A stretch of DNA of 64,000 nt, taken from positions 22,966,833 through 23,030,832 of the forward strand of contig JAJEKV010000010.1 of NCBI GenBank assembly GCA_021234155.1, read 5' to 3'. The DNA is from Isoetes taiwanensis (taxonomy: Eukaryota > Streptophyta > Lycopodiopsida > Isoetales > Isoetaceae). Under the pieces are notes generated by a model, which saw only the letters and a program-made list of their open reading frames with translations, did no database searches and had not been told where the DNA came from. Below, piece after piece: positions 35,195-48,599 of the stretch (positions are counted from its first letter, which is position 1; every line of letters begins with the position of its first letter). Both the position numbers and the translations under genes were made by a program.

Positions 35195-38100
35195 ACTTTC
35201 CCTTCATGCCATATCCCTGCAGAAATTCCTAATAACTCCTTGAGCCAGTTAATCTTCCTTTCAGTCATTGCCTTAGTAAAAATATCTGCTGCTTGATGCT
35301 CAGTCTCAACATACTGCATTTCTATGATTCCTTTAGCTATCAGATCTCTTATGAAATGTATGTGAATTTCAATATGCTTCGTTCTCTCATGATATACAGG
35401 ATTTTTAGCAATCGCTATGCAGCTTAAACTGTCTGTTAGTAGTACCGTGGGTCTTGGCTGAGGTACACCTATTTCCATAACCAATCTTCTCAACCAAACA
35501 ATTTCTTTTGCAGCTAAGGATGATGCAGAATACTCAGCTTCGGCTGATGACATGGCCACAGCTGATTGTTTCTTACTTCTCTATGATATTGTTCCTCCTG
35601 CAAGCATAATAGCATAACCAGACGTTGATCTTCTGTTGTCCAAATCCCCTGCCCAATCTGCATCAGAATAGGCATATAGAGTGGTGTCATCTGAGTTATA
35701 TGTTATACCATGGTTTTTTGTACCCTTCAAGAATCTTAGAATCCTCTTTGCTGCAACCCAATGAACTTTCCCTGGATTGAAACAATATCTGCTTAGTAGA
35801 TTTACTGAATATGAAATGTCGGGACGTGTATTGTTGGATACATACAAGAGGCATCCAATTAATTCCCTGTACGGAATCTTCTCCATCTCTTTCATCTCTT
35901 CTATTGTTTTTGGACAACTATCTGCTGAGATTTTGTTTCCCGCAATGAGTGGAGTATTCACAATATTTGCATCTCTCAAGCCAAATTTGCATATCATATT
36001 CTCAATATTCTTTTCTTGAGTCAACTTCAAGATCTTTTTCTTTCGATCTCTCCAAACTTCAATTCCCAGAAACTGTCTTAGTTCACCAAGATCTGTCATT
36101 TTAAATCTCCTTTTGAGTATGTCCTTGCAGCAATTCAAGCATTCTAGATGATTAGACGCCATCACACAATCATCTACATATAGTGCTACAATACAATACT
36201 TATTTGCATTTCTGAGGATATACATATTTCCGTCATTGCTCAGCTTTTGAAAACCTTGCTCTCTTAGATATTTGTCTATGCACAAGTACCACTCTCTAGG
36301 AGCCTGCCTCAGCCCGTAGACAGCATGTTTCAGTCTCCAGACTTTATTATCTCCCTTTTCAAAACCTTGTGCCTGCCTCATATAAATGTCTTCCTTCAAT
36401 TCAGCATTTAAAAACGCTGTCTTTACGTCCATGTGATGCAATTCGAGATCCAATGCATTTGCCAAGGCTAACATCAGTCTTATGCTAGTCAACTTCACTA
36501 TTGGAGAGTATGTTTCTTCATAATCAATCCCTTTTTTCTGTGAAAAACGTTTAGCAACTAGTCTGGCCTTGAATCTTTTTGTTCCGTCTACATTTGTTTT
36601 TATTCTATATATCCATTTATTTTCCACCAAATTCTTATTCTCTGGATGGTCAGCTAGTTCATAAGTGCCTGTATCTTCAAATGATCCCATTTCTTCTCTC
36701 ATAGCTTGCAGCCACTCTGACGCATGTTCTGAATTTACAGCCTCTTCGTAGGTTTCTGGAATCTCTGATTCTAGCAGTGCCATAATAGATGGAAATCTAA
36801 CTGGAAGATGTCCAATCCTCCTAGTCTTTCCTGTTCCATATCTGCCATAGATCTCTGGATTGTAATCAAATTGTGTGTCCTTCAGCTTCTCAAGTTCTGT
36901 ACTCCTTTTCTTTGGTCTACTTTCCCTTTGTATTTGTTGTGACTCATGTGGCTGCTGGTCATGTGGCTGCTGTTCTTCTAGCTGATGTACTTGTGCACAT
37001 GGTGGTTGAACCTGTGAGATGCCTTCACCAACTGTATCATCTTCATCATCTGATCCTGTGTCAAACATGCATTCAGGTTTAATGTCACTCCTATTCCTGC
37101 TGGCCTCCATTATTTCTCCTTCCGTTTTCTCAAGATCGCTGATAACAGTATGCCTGTCCTTGTAAAATTTGCTTTCATCAAAAACAATATCTCTACTGAC
37201 TACTATTCTTTTTGTTTCCGGTATAAATATTCTATATCCTTTGGACTCTTCGTCATAACCTACCAGATACCCAATCTCCGCACGATTGTCTAGCTTGAGT
37301 CTTTTTTCCTCTGGTACGTGGACGTATGCTAGGCAACCATATGCCTTGAAATATTCATATTCACGTCCCAACTTCCTATTTGTCCACAATTCTAGAGGAA
37401 TATTCCCATCTACACTGGACGAAGGCAGTCTATTTTGAATGAAGAAAGCTGTTTTTACTGCCTCCTCCCAGAGGTAATTTGGTAGACCAGCAAACTTTAT
37501 CATAGACCTCACCGCATCTAGAACAGTCCTGTTCTTCCTTTCCACTACTCCATTTTGCTGAGGAGAGTACCTGCATGTAAGTTATCTCTTGATTCCATGT
37601 TCCAAACAGAATTGTTTAAATATCCTAGATAAGTACTCTCCGCCCCTATCTGACCTGATGCATTTAAGTTTTCTTCCCGTGCTTCTCTCCATTTCCACAA
37701 CAAACAATTTGAAAGCCTCAAGAGCCTTATCTTTAGATGACAGTAAGTAACAACTTCCCATCCTACTATAGTCATCAATGAATGAAATAAAATACCTTTT
37801 CCTGGTCTTACCTTCTACATTTAGCGGCCCGCATAGGTCTGAGTGTACAAGATCCAGAGGACCAGCTGCTCTTCTTTTTTATTTTAAGAAAGGCAATCTA
37901 GTCAATTTGCCTAGCATGCATCCAGGGCATACATATCTTTTATCTGCGTCATCTTCACCACTTATCATTCCCTTTTTTAACATGTATTTCACATTATCCA
38001 TGTGCGTGTGACCAAGTCTACTGTGCCAGAGTTTTACACCAGCTATTGACAAGGCATTTATGCTCTCAACAACATTATTTGTAAATTGAAAGAGATTTCC

Positions 38101-39515
38101 AACTCGCTTTGCAAAGAATTTGATTTCATTACCAAAAAACACTCTACATCCAGATTTATTAAACTTTAACTCATATCCCAAGTCTACAAGTTGACTGACA
38201 GATATAAGGTTCTTACACAAACTCGGCACACATAAAACATTCTGTATGTCTACTATATTTCCTTGCAAATCAAACAGTTGTAGCATTCCTTTCCCAAACA
38301 CCTTCTGCAAGTCCCCATTTCCTAGCTGGACGTGACTCAGCTTCTGACTGCTCGTAACTCCTGCTAGTAGATCAGTAGAGGTAACTACTGATCTTTCAGC
38401 TCCACTATCAACTATAAAATCATGAACTAGGTTATCAGCGTTGGATGCAGCAGATTTAAAAGCTGAAAGTGTCAGACAATTCTTTACCTCTTGGTCATCA
38501 TTTTCCCCTTCTGCAGCTTCCTGAGTTACATTTATCCTGGCAGCTCCTCCTCTTCTTCCAGTATTTCTGGCTCTCCCTCTAAAAACAAAACCACCTCTTT
38601 CTGTTCTGCCCCTTCCACGACCCCTTCCATAATTTTTGGGGCTGGAACAATTTGTAGACATATGCCCAACTCCTCCACAATTAAAGCAATTAATCTCCTT
38701 ATTCAGCTTAGGACACTCCGATTTTAAATGTCCTAGCTCGTGACAATAATAGCATGGCCCTATACTCCTTCCAGACGATTCTCCTTGTATTCTTGTTCTT
38801 GTTTGTCCTGCATACAAAATTTCATTTCCTGCATCATCATCAATGCGTTTGACCTTCCTCTGCTCTAGCTCGGTCCTCACAATTTTTTCTGCGTCATCTC
38901 TATCCTTTGCCATGTTCCTTATAAAGGTAGGCAACATGGGATATTTTTCGAAAGCTTGGGATATCGCAAGAATCTGACCATCAACCGAGAGTCCAGCTCC
39001 TGCTGCATCTAAATCAGCAAATATGTTATCCATCTTGGAGAAAAAATCTGTAACGTTGTCCTTCTCTTCATACTTAAGCATTCTTAACTCTTCATTTAGG
39101 ACATTGAGCTGTGAAGACGATTTCCTCTCATACTTGCTGATCAGATATAGCCACATCTGCTGAGGGCTCATTCCTCTCATCCTTAAAAGAATGCTTGATC
39201 CAACTTTGCATGAAATAATACTTTTTGCCTCTCTCATTTTTGCACTTGATACACTACTTCCAGCTAATTCAGCTTTTTGGTCTTTTCTGTCTTTTCTGTC
39301 TTTTCTGCTTCCTGCTTATCTTCTCCAGTAATTTTAAGCTTTTCAAGCTTAATCATGGCCTCTCGTAGCTCCCTTCCTTCTGGTGGTTTAACAAATTCCC
39401 AAAGCCCTTCAGTGTTTAAAACATCTTCCATTTTTTCTTTCCATACTTGAAAGCCTGGACCACCACTGTAAACTTCTATTGCATTAAGCAAGGATGCTCC
39501 CAACCTGCTTGCCAT
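35162..39515 (-). pseudogene. Copia Gag-Pol polyprotein with few lesions
   Basis: Reading right to left from the ATG at 39515: Gag (EVYSGGPGFQVWKEKM; UBN2-like middle), two zinc knuckles CYYCHELGHLKSEC and CFNCGGVGHMSTNC, protease FIVDSGAERS, GAG-pre-integrase LWHSRLGHTHMDNV, integrase (ending ...MERKNRTVLDAVRSM), reverse transcriptase with ALYVDDCVMA (YVDD) and copia RNase H (SSAEAEYSA, AADIFTKA). Lesions: a frame break near 39250, breaks near 37880 and 37545 in integrase, and a stop at about 35580 just before the RNase H end. With so few defects, close relatives could be active. It needs no host gene and copies through virus-like particles in the cytoplasm. Confidence 0.92.
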
Positions 39516-39535
39516 AACTAAGCTCTGATAACTAA

Positions 39536-39547
39536 GCTCTGATACCA
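39536..39547 (-). promoter_or_regulatory. Copia primer-binding site (initiator tRNA-Met)
   Basis: TGGTATCAGAGC on the minus strand, one base after the LTR end. A partial second copy (AGCTCTGATA on plus) just left of it is a small tandem duplication. Confidence 0.92.
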
Positions 39548-39548
39548 C

Positions 39549-40022
39549 TGATGGTTTTCTTTAACAAAATTCAGTCACACAATTCTTTAACTAGGTAGAC
39601 AAACTTTCTAACTAGGCAAAGCAAATTACATCTTCAATTATGCAAATCGAATCATTTACAACTTTACTGTAGCAAAGTGATTGACCTTTTTTGAAGCACG
39701 TTGACCATATCTCCCGAGAGCCCAAGCGATCATACCGGATCTGCTCTTTTCTTCCTCTAATCCAGGTTTCGGCATGTCTAATCCAGATTTCGGCTCATCC
39801 CTTGAGGTTTTCGGCTCTACCCCTTAGTATCCGGCCACTTCTCAAAAACCGTCCCTGTACGTTTTTTTTCCTGTATCTTTTCTGTCTATTTTTCCCTTCT
39901 TTTCATATTCGATGTTGTCATCTTTCTTCCATGGTGCCAAAATTTAGAACTCAATTCAAGACATTTCAGATAACCTTTACTCAGATATTCACATATTAAA
40001 TATGGCATGATATTCACCTACA
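39549..40022 (-). repeat. Copia 5' LTR (474 bp)
   Basis: Differs from the 34721-35194 copy at seven sites, with no length change. Confidence 0.93.
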
Positions 40023-43000
40023 ACTGCCAGGTGCACCAGTTGCATTGGGTGCCGAATTAATGGATATAGGCAAATATGATCTGATTGTTGGTATGGAATT
40101 CTTGGCATCTGCAAAGGCCAATATAGAATGCGAGAAACGAGAGGTTACCTTCAACGCAGCTAATGGAGCCCGCGTGACTATAAAAGGTGACTCCTTAAAC
40201 CCCATTATGCAGTCTATGACCATCAGGCATTTAAATAAGGCTATACGTAAGGATAAGTTGCTCTGCATTATCAGACTTGCATCCATTGAGTCAGATGCTA
40301 AACAGAAGCAAGTAATTGATACCTTGCCAGAGGGCATTGCTAAACTTCTCCGAGAATTTAGCGATCTTTTTCCAGATGAGATCCAGAAACTTCCTCCTTT
40401 TAGAGGAGTAGAATGTGAAATAACCTTAGAACTAGGTACTAAGCCTACTAGTAAGGCCTCGTACCGTATGAGTCCCCCTGAATCGGCAGAGCTTAAAAAG
40501 CAACTTAAGGAGTTATTAAACCTAGGTTTCATTCGTCCTAGCGTTTCGCCTTTTGGCGCTCCTATCCTTTTTGTTAAGAAGAAGGATGGCTCCTTGAGGA
40601 TGTGTATTGATTATCGGCAGCTCAATAAGCATACCATCAAAAATCGCTATGCTTTGCCTAGAGCAGACGATCTTATGGACCAGTTGCAAGGGGCCAAGTA
40701 CTTCTCAAAGATTGACTTACGCTCCGGATATCATCAAATAAGAATTAAACAGGAGGACATCCATAAATCTGCCTTCCGCACTAGATATGGGCACTATGAG
40801 TTTACCGTTATGTATTTTGGATTAACTAATGCCCCCACAACTTTTATGCGGTTAATGAATGATGTCTTCCACCAATACTTAGATGATTTTGTTGTTATTT
40901 TCTTTGATGACATTCTCATCTACAGTAAGACACTGGAGGAGCATGAGAACCATCTTCGCTTGGCCCTACAAAAGTTAAGACGTCACCAGCTCTTTGCCAA
41001 GTTCTCTAAGTGCAAATTTGCCACTCCAAAGGTGGACTATTTAGGCCATGTTATTTCGGCCGAAGGAATTGCTACGGATCCAGCAAAAATAGAAGCAGTC
41101 AAAGATTGGCCCATTCCTGGTAATGTGTTAGAGGTCCGAAGTTTCTTGGGATTGGCAGGATATTACCGGAAATTTGTTAAGGATTTTGCAAAAATTGCAG
41201 CACCTCTTACCGACCTTACAAAGCATGAGAAAATCAAGGATTGGATGGAACATTGGAAAGCAAAGGTCCAGGACAGTTTTCAGAAACTTAAGGATGCCTT
41301 GACATCAGCACCAGTCCTCACATTGCCGGACCCGGAAAAGGACAAGATAATAGCAACAGATGCCAGTAAGATTGCTACAGGCGGAGTTCTCATGCAAGAC
41401 AAAAGGGTTATAGCCTACGATTCTAAGAAAATGAATGAGACAGAACAACGCTACCCTATCCATGATCAGGAATTGTTGGCTGTCGTTCGCGCTTTACGAA
41501 TATGGAGACACTACCTTCTTGGTAGAAGATTCTACCTTGATACGGATCATCAGAGTCTCCGTTATCTATCGACCCAGCCAAATCTCAACCTCCGTCAGAG
41601 AAGATGGATGGAATTTTTGGAGGAGTATGATTTTGAGATTATGTATAAGCCTGGGAAACACAATGTGGTTGCCGACGCGTTGTTACGCCATCCCCTGCTA
41701 ACGTGAACCCATTGTAACGCAATTTCCACGCTCACCAGTGAGTTTGGGAAGCAGATAGAGCAGACCTTAGCCACAGATCCAGAGTTCCGAGATGTGTGGG
41801 ATGGTCTCGCTAAGGAGGCACGCACAGATAAGGAACGTGAAGCTTTCCGTTCATATAAGAAAGAGGGTAATTTCTTATACCACACAGATAAGTTATGTGT
41901 ACCTGAAACTTCAGGAGTACGTAAGCTTATTCTGCATGACACACACAACAGCCCTATAGCGAAACATGCAGGTTTCATGAAAACCTATTTCAGGATCTGC
42001 TCCAGTTATTTCTGGCCTTCTATGAAGAAGGACATTGCCAGGTATATTAAGCAGTGTCAGGTGTGTCAGCAAACCAAGGCTGAGCAGTTGTGGATCCCGG
42101 GGGGATTGCAACCTCTAGACGTACCCAATGCCAAATGGGAAGTGATAACCATGGACTTTATTGTGGGCCTTCCACGTCCTCTCCGTGGTTATGATGCATT
42201 GGTGGTAGTGGTCGACAAATTATCGAAGATGGCTCATTTCTTGCCATGTCGTACTACGGATACAGCTTTCGATACTGCTTTGCTGTTCACAAAGGAGATC
42301 TTCAGATTGCATGAAATGCCACGAGTTATAGTATCTGACAGAGATCCCAAGTTTGTAAGTGCATTCTGGAAAGTTTTCTTTACCACCATCCAAACCAAGC
42401 TTGCTATGAGTACGGCATATCATCCTCAGACGGATGGTCAGACAGAACGTACAAATCGCATTATAGAAGATATGCTACAAAGTTATGTGTGGAGTAAGCA
42501 ATCACAATGCGCTGACTATATTTACTTGGTCGAACTTGCATATAATAGCATGAAACAGGAGTCTTCCAGAATGTCTCCCTTCATGATAAATTATGGTTAT
42601 CAATGCCTTACTCCAGACACATGGCATAACCCCATTTCTAAGGTGGAGATTTCTCAAAAACTCCTCTTGGAAATGCAAGCTTTGGTTGAAGAAGTTTGCG
42701 GTTACTTGCTGGCAGCACGCAGTCGTCAGAAGAGTGTCGCGGATAAGCATAGAACCCCACGAGTCTTTCAGGTGGGCGAATTGGTTTGGCTCAAGATCAA
42801 GGTCAAACAAGCCAAGCTTAAGATTGGTAACTGCAAGAAGCTGGCACCCAGATGGGCTGGACCGTTCAACATCACTGAACGTGTTGGAGAACAGGCATAT
42901 CGTTTGGATTTGCCACCCCACTTGAAGATCCACAAGGTCTTTCACGTGAGTCTTCTGAAGCAACACACCCCTGATCCAGAGGATGTCTTGGATACCCCAA

Positions 43001-43392
43001 CCCTCCTAGAAATGACAGAAGAGCAACTGGAAATAGTGCCTGAAGCTCTTCTTGATCGAGCTTATAAGCAGACCAGGAGGAGTCAAATGTTACAATATTT
43101 GGTTAAGTGGAAACACTTGCCAGCTGAGGATGCTATGTGGGTGATGAAGATAGACCTTGAGAAGCACTATCCGGACTTCATGCGAGAATATCAGGGCCGC
43201 ACCATCAACGATGCTATCAACCCCGCTCCCGGCGGTAAGCTTGAAGGCTTCATTCACCGAGAATCATGCAATAGAGGGGTAGATGAATCGTGGGTGATAA
43301 TAGTTACCGATGATGAGATCACCTTCGTGTTCTCTAGGACGTGGTGTATTGTCAATGTAGGCATGACCGGGAACTCCTTGGGAAGCATGTAG
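40023..43392 (+). pseudogene. Element A Pol: reverse transcriptase, RNase H, integrase and chromodomain
   Basis: After the copia insertion the frame holds the end of protease, then reverse transcriptase ([32 protein letters not shown], active site FFDD at about 40902) and RNase H ([28 protein letters not shown]), closing at 41706. After a frameshift gap, integrase (41794-43392) has a zinc-binding region (CQVCQQ), the catalytic Asp in TMDFIVGLP, Asp in VSDRDPKF and Glu in DGQTERTNR. The C-terminal LQYLVKWKHLPAEDAMW (about 43039-43182) is a chromodomain, which in chromoviruses steers integration to marked chromatin. FFDD instead of the usual FIDD/YVDD keeps both metal-binding aspartates. The copy is split from its Gag by copia. 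Confidence 0.93.
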
Positions 43393-43889
43393 TTGATAGG
43401 CCGCGTTCATCCCGGATAATAGGAACTTGACCATTCCTTACGCCGCAATGAATTGCGAACCATAGGCATGATAGGTTCCCTTGTAAATAGGTTTTTCTTT
43501 TATTTCGTATAGGGGGTGGTCCCTTCAACCACAACCTATTTATAGATAGATAGATAGATAGATAGTATTTTTACGTCATATCATCTCTACATATACTAAT
43601 GTATTGACATGTGCAGGCCAGTGAGCAGTACGTGACCTGCCCATGTATAGAGGGTTGCTGATGACCCAACTTCTCCCGTTTTATTTTGTCTACACGTCTT
43701 GTTGATGTTGATATTGGACTTCGGTCCTTGAACTTTTTACTTGTGACGATCATGTGAAATGCACCTCGGTGCTTAAACTGTGTCAAACTTTAAAGTTTTT
43801 AATGTATTACCTTCGGACATAATCTAAATTTCTATGTTTGTATCTAACCCCGATGCTGAGGACAGCATTATTTCTAAGGGGGGGGAGAA
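43393..43889 (+). other. Element A 3' untranslated region and polypurine tract
   Basis: Includes a (GATA)n microsatellite (about 43542-43565) and ends in AAGGGGGGGGAGAAT (43876-43890), a polypurine tract directly before the 3' LTR that primes plus-strand DNA. Confidence 0.85.
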
Positions 43890-45333
43890 TGTGACGTTCC
43901 ATGTATTTATACGGGATACGTATAAATAATGTACTGACACGTCACTAGTAAAGGTACGCCACCATGGGGTATCTTGACCTAGGGGGTTGACCTAAAAGGG
44001 ATTAAATTAGCCATGCTAAATTAATCCTTAAAGGATAACTACCCAACTAATTAAATTGGACTAATTGATTATTTAGGTGAGCGCCACCTGGCCTAACTCG
44101 ATTGGCCAGCATGGGAAATTCCAATTTGGGTCATCAACTTGACCCCTAGCCCTAATTGACCCCCTAATCGATCAAGAGGAGCAGCAACTGCCTACCCTTG
44201 CTAAGCGCCTAACTTACCTGTGTGTCCAGTGCTGAGCGCCAAGTCCAGGGAAGATGGAAGTACCAAATGACAATGGATCCAAAGAAGAACTTCGGTGGGG
44301 TGGTTAGTATAGCTTCATGTTCTAGAGTAGCCCCTGTTGGGCACTTGTTGTGTTCATTTCTTTTCGTTCTCTCTCATTGCTTTACTTGTAGGAACTAACC
44401 CTTGATTGCAAAGGTGAGTTCTCTTTATCTCTGATTCTGGTCTTGCTCTTAAAGGATGGATTGATAGTTCTTTGTGTAGTATTACTCGAAATGGGGGAAT
44501 TAAGGGGGTAGAGACCTCCGAGCCATGTTTAGTAGTATGCTCCTAGGTTGATCCCCTGTATTTCCCATTAGATGCGGCTTTGTGTCGAGGAGACCACCGG
44601 GTCGTAGATGCTATGGAATGGCTTAGCACCGAGAGAAGGGACGCAGATGATGAAGTGGGGTGGGGTCTTGCATGAACATAAAAGGCTCCCGAGACTCCTA
44701 CATGGGGCTAGGCCCGATGGCCGGTCCACGTAGAGGGCGGGTATGGGTCTGACACTCCCTGGGTGTAGAGGTGTGACCTGTATGGGGCACCATGCACTTT
44801 GAGTAGATTTAGGGTGAGTAAGTCGGGTATGGATGCGGGGGTCGCTGATGCGGCACGCGATCCTGGAAGGGGACGCTTCCCTGACCTGCCTCGTCGGACC
44901 GGGGCTTCATGAACCCTGGAGTAGGCTCGAAGGGTGATACCTTGAGTCTGCGTCTCCAGAAGGCTATAGTGATGCCATAGCATGAATCGTCCCATCTGCC
45001 AAGTGTGCACAGGAGGGGCGGATGGAGTGGACAACCCTAGCCGATGTTCTATGCCAGCCAACGCCAAGTTATACGTCTGTCTGTTGATCTATTGAGACCG
45101 AACTGTCAGTCCATCCTCACAGGAGTCTAAACCGGGGTAGAACCTGGGGTTTGGGGTGTTTTCCTTAGGATTAGATGCATATTCTTTGCCGTTAGTACTT
45201 GGATGGATGTGCCACCCTTCGTGGTGGTTATTTATATATGATTTATGTTGTATGCTAATATGTATTCACGCTTCCGCGACGTAGGAGTCCCATTGAAGGC
45301 GTGGGCCGAATGACCCCTCCATGTCCTTCACTC
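43890..45333 (+). repeat. 3' LTR of element A, truncated
   Basis: Matches the 5' LTR from its first base up to the equivalent of 28610 with scattered substitutions and small indels, then stops. The last 126 bp are missing and LINE-derived sequence begins at once. Confidence 0.92.
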
Positions 45334-46640
45334 TTCAACCAAGGCCCTGAACAAGTGTGCCTGGTGACCCCATGCATACAGCTCTGCCTTGTGACTGTTA
45401 TTTTGCATTGCATATAGGGCTTTCCAGCCTGCAGTAACCCGTAACCTGATGGATGCATCCCAGTGTGTGGTAGTAGAAAACTCAATGCCCAAATACTTAT
45501 AAGACTGAGCCACCTCCACTACCTGCCCCTGGTAAGTGAATGAGGGAAGGCGTGGGTGCCGGGATGATGGGACCAGCAACACCCTTGTCTTGGCCAAGTT
45601 AACTCTCATGTCGAAATTGGCGTAAAAGTGTCCAAAGCGTCCGGTGGCGTTGCATGTCCTCCGGGTATATCGCGGCAGGTCAACATCATCGGCATATATG
45701 AGTTGTCCGGATTATGTGGTGCATCAACCGAAGCGCCTCCCCGTGCTTTCGGCTAGCCATTCTTCTAGCTGGTCAATGTACAAGCCGAAGAGCGTCGGGG
45801 ATAGAGGGCAGCCACGGCGCACCCCAATGCTACTAACAACGGGCTCCCCGACAAGGTGTGAGACGACCGAGCAAGCCTCAGATAGTCTGTATATAGCATT
45901 CTCAAAGTCGACGGGGGTCCCTAGTCTGTCTCAATCTATCCCACAACTTATCCCGAGGCAGCATGTCCAAAAGCCTTTGCGAAATCCACAAAGCAACAAG
46001 ATCATTCTCAAGGCCGATTCCGCTATCCTCTATGAGTGTTCGCAGAGTGAAGATATGGTCAATAGTAGAATGCCGGGCGAAGCCCCGCCTGCGTGAGCCC
46101 GCGACTTCTCCATCCTCTCGCCCAAAGTGTCAATGTCCAGCTCAAGAATCCCGCAAGCAACTTGGCAAAGACAGAATCCCGACTATAATGGTACGATAGT
46201 TGGCTGGGCTGTGGGGGTCCCCGCTTTGTATATGGGCACAACTCTCTTTGGAAGTCCAAGCGCGGGGAAGCCTTCTTGCAATGCCCTGTTGAAGAGTGCT
46301 TTGGAGAACCGGCACCATTGGGGGCCCGACCCACTTGAGAAGCTCTGCCTGCATACCATCCAAATTTGCTGCCTTCCTGTTAGCGAGGTGTTGCAGGCCC
46401 ATTATGACATCCCCTTCAGTAATGACCAGTGCTAGGCCTGTCTGCGGAGGTACTGGTGCCCGGCTTCCCATTGGGTCATACAGCTGCTGCAAGTATCTCA
46501 CCCATTGTTCCGGGGTAATATTTCCTGCGGGCTGTGCAGGCTTACTCAAGACCTTTCTCTAGAAGGCCCTAGGGTGGCGGTCTAGAAGACCAAACATCTG
46601 TTGCTGGTGCTCTGCAAGGTACCTGGCTTTCTTGGTCTTG
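45334..46640 (-). pseudogene. LINE (non-LTR) reverse transcriptase remnant
   Basis: Read right to left, parts of a LINE ORF2 appear in order in different frames: KAANLDGMQAELLKW, SPANYRTI, CFVDFAKAF, the catalytic LIYADDVDLP (about 45678-45707), then TRVLLVPSS and YKYLGIEFS. These are standard reverse-transcriptase blocks of plant and animal LINEs. Many stops and shifts make it non-functional. No endonuclease domain, poly(A) tail or target duplication is seen. It abuts the truncated LTR of A. Confidence 0.85.
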
Positions 46641-48599
46641 AGGAAGGAGCGGTAGTAAAAGCCTTTATGCATTAAGGGAAATCGTATGGTTACAATATTA
46701 GAGTGGTTAGTGGAACTAAGTTGGATTTGACGACTATTGCTGCAAGTGAAGCTGGAGCATCAGTAGCAGAGAAAACTCAGTGCTTTCGTGGAGAATGCTC
46801 AAAGTATATGGATCGACTTGTTGTGAACGAGTTCGATTATTGGAGATTACTGGGGAAACTTCTATGATCCTTTGGAGATTATGGAATAATAAGGGTGACT
46901 GTCGGGTTGTCGTGGAAAAGCTTGTCTTGGAGACAAGTAACACTTGCTACACAACATTGAGCATTGCTTTGTCATAATAGCCGAACTATCATGTTTTGAT
47001 CATCTGAGCCTATGTAACTTCCAACCTTTATAAGCCTGAGTATGAGAACCGCAAAAGCATCTTGCTTGAGATTGCGGAGTCAGATCGTGGTGATCTAAGA
47101 GGCCGATTGGCCGTGGGGTGAATATTTGACTTTGGAAGTCATTTATATTAACACTTGACCTTATTTACAGGTTTGCTTAGTGTTACGCATTGGGGAGAAC
47201 TCTACGAATAAGCTATCGAATATATGGATGTGAAATCTCAAATTGCTTCATATAGTATGGGCTTATAGGTAAAGTTCGTAAGTTAATTTTCTTTATGCGG
47301 AATAAAGAGTAGAACTTTATTTTTTTGTGTGTACCATGGTAGATTGGTAATTATGATTGGTAATTTTCTTTATGCAGAATAGAGAGTAGAACTTTATTTT
47401 TTGTGTGTACCATGGTGCACTAATTGTGAATGCCTCTTGGTAGATCAGCAATTGTGCTGCAGTGCAATAGGCTTAAACAAGGGTGCATGATGTATATTTT
47501 TGAAGAGCAGTAATTGTGGTTGCAACACAATAGGCCTGACAAAAATTGCATCCATGACGCAGAGATGCAATTGTTTTGCAAAGATTAAAAGAAGAGGAAT
47601 GTGGAAATGCCAAAGATATATGGTACTGTGGAAGTACAATAACATATATAATTGTTTCTTGAGTTCGCAGGTTTGAGAAACTTCCAGATTCATGTTATTT
47701 GTGGAATAACCATCTTGAGAAGGGATGGACCAAATTGGAGCGTACTTGGACGATTGTGGACGATCTCTTCGAGAAGGGATGGATTGATATGGAGTAAGCA
47801 CGGGGGAGTGGTCCAGGGTGAATGGGTTATTGGAATATGGCAAAAATAATGGCAAATATTATGTAAATGTTATTCTTAAGGTCACATAATAATATAAAGG
47901 GGCGTAGGATAACATAACATTTGGGTGTGAAGAACCATTGATATTTATGGAAGGGGTCGAGGCACTATCATTGGGATGATTACTAGTAGTCATGTATTCT
48001 AATTAAAGGCAAGGATATATTTTGATATAAAAGGCAACTGCCTGCTAAAAAAAAGCTAAAATCGTGGAGAGATCTATAAATAGAACCTAAATTTTAGTTA
48101 GAGATATCTCCGCAATTAAAGCTCCGATTGAGGCGACTTTTACTTCGTTGGAATCGGCTCGGAGTCTAGTTTTTGGATTGGGGTGCACATCTCGTACTTC
48201 ATCCATATGAGGGAGTAATGGCTGAAAATGTGACAAGGGTCACAAATTACTGTTACAACGACATTACAGATCTGCAATTGCTTTCTGATCTATGGCTACT
48301 TGGAGTAGTAAGGCTAGCCTGGAGGGACAATAAGCCAGAAGCCAGGGCTTTGTATTTGCCATAGCACTTGTGTTTTTGCCATAACCCAGTGGATCCGGTT
48401 GGGTGGTTAATGGTGCTGCCATTATCAATTGTGCATGAATAAAGCTTCTTTAGTCCAGTCTTCTATTATTTTATTGTGGGTTCAATGATTATGTGTTGTT
48501 ACAACAACCCAAATATACATGAATCTTATCATTTGAGCAACTTAATTGCACATGAAGGTCAAATTTCTATTTTAGAGTGATTTGAATGGGTTCTGTTGC
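46641..48599. other. Intergenic stretch without a supported gene
   Basis: Includes an ~80-bp tandem duplication (about 47288-47352 and 47368-47430, sharing 'agagtagaactttatttttt' and 'gtgtgtaccatggt'). Open frames of up to about 150 codons are shadows of repeats. Confidence 0.35.

Larger units (their letters stand above)
34721..40022 (-). mobile_element. Ty1/copia retrotransposon nested in element A
   Basis: A complete element in minus orientation: 5' LTR 39549-40022, PBS 39536-39547, Gag-Pol 39515-35162, polypurine tract just right of 35195, 3' LTR 34721-35194. The LTRs are both 474 bp and differ at seven positions by eye, so the insertion is recent. Flanks GCTGC (34716-34720) and ACTGC (40023-40027) are a 5-bp target duplication with one mismatch. 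The order integrase then reverse transcriptase is diagnostic of copia. Confidence 0.95.
27135..45333 (+). mobile_element. Element A: Ty3-type chromovirus with a histone-fold cassette, interrupted by a copia element
   Basis: Order: 5' LTR, PBS, leader, ORF1 (unknown domain plus H3), ORF2 (H4-like? and H2A-like), ORF3 (H2B-like), gag with zinc knuckle, protease, [copia insertion 34721-40022], reverse transcriptase, RNase H, integrase, chromodomain, polypurine tract, truncated 3' LTR. The order RT then integrase is that of Ty3/gypsy. Most ORFs carry stops or shifts, so the copy is dead as it stands. The 3' LTR ends abruptly at 45333 against LINE sequence, so no target duplication can be read. 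Confidence 0.92.
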
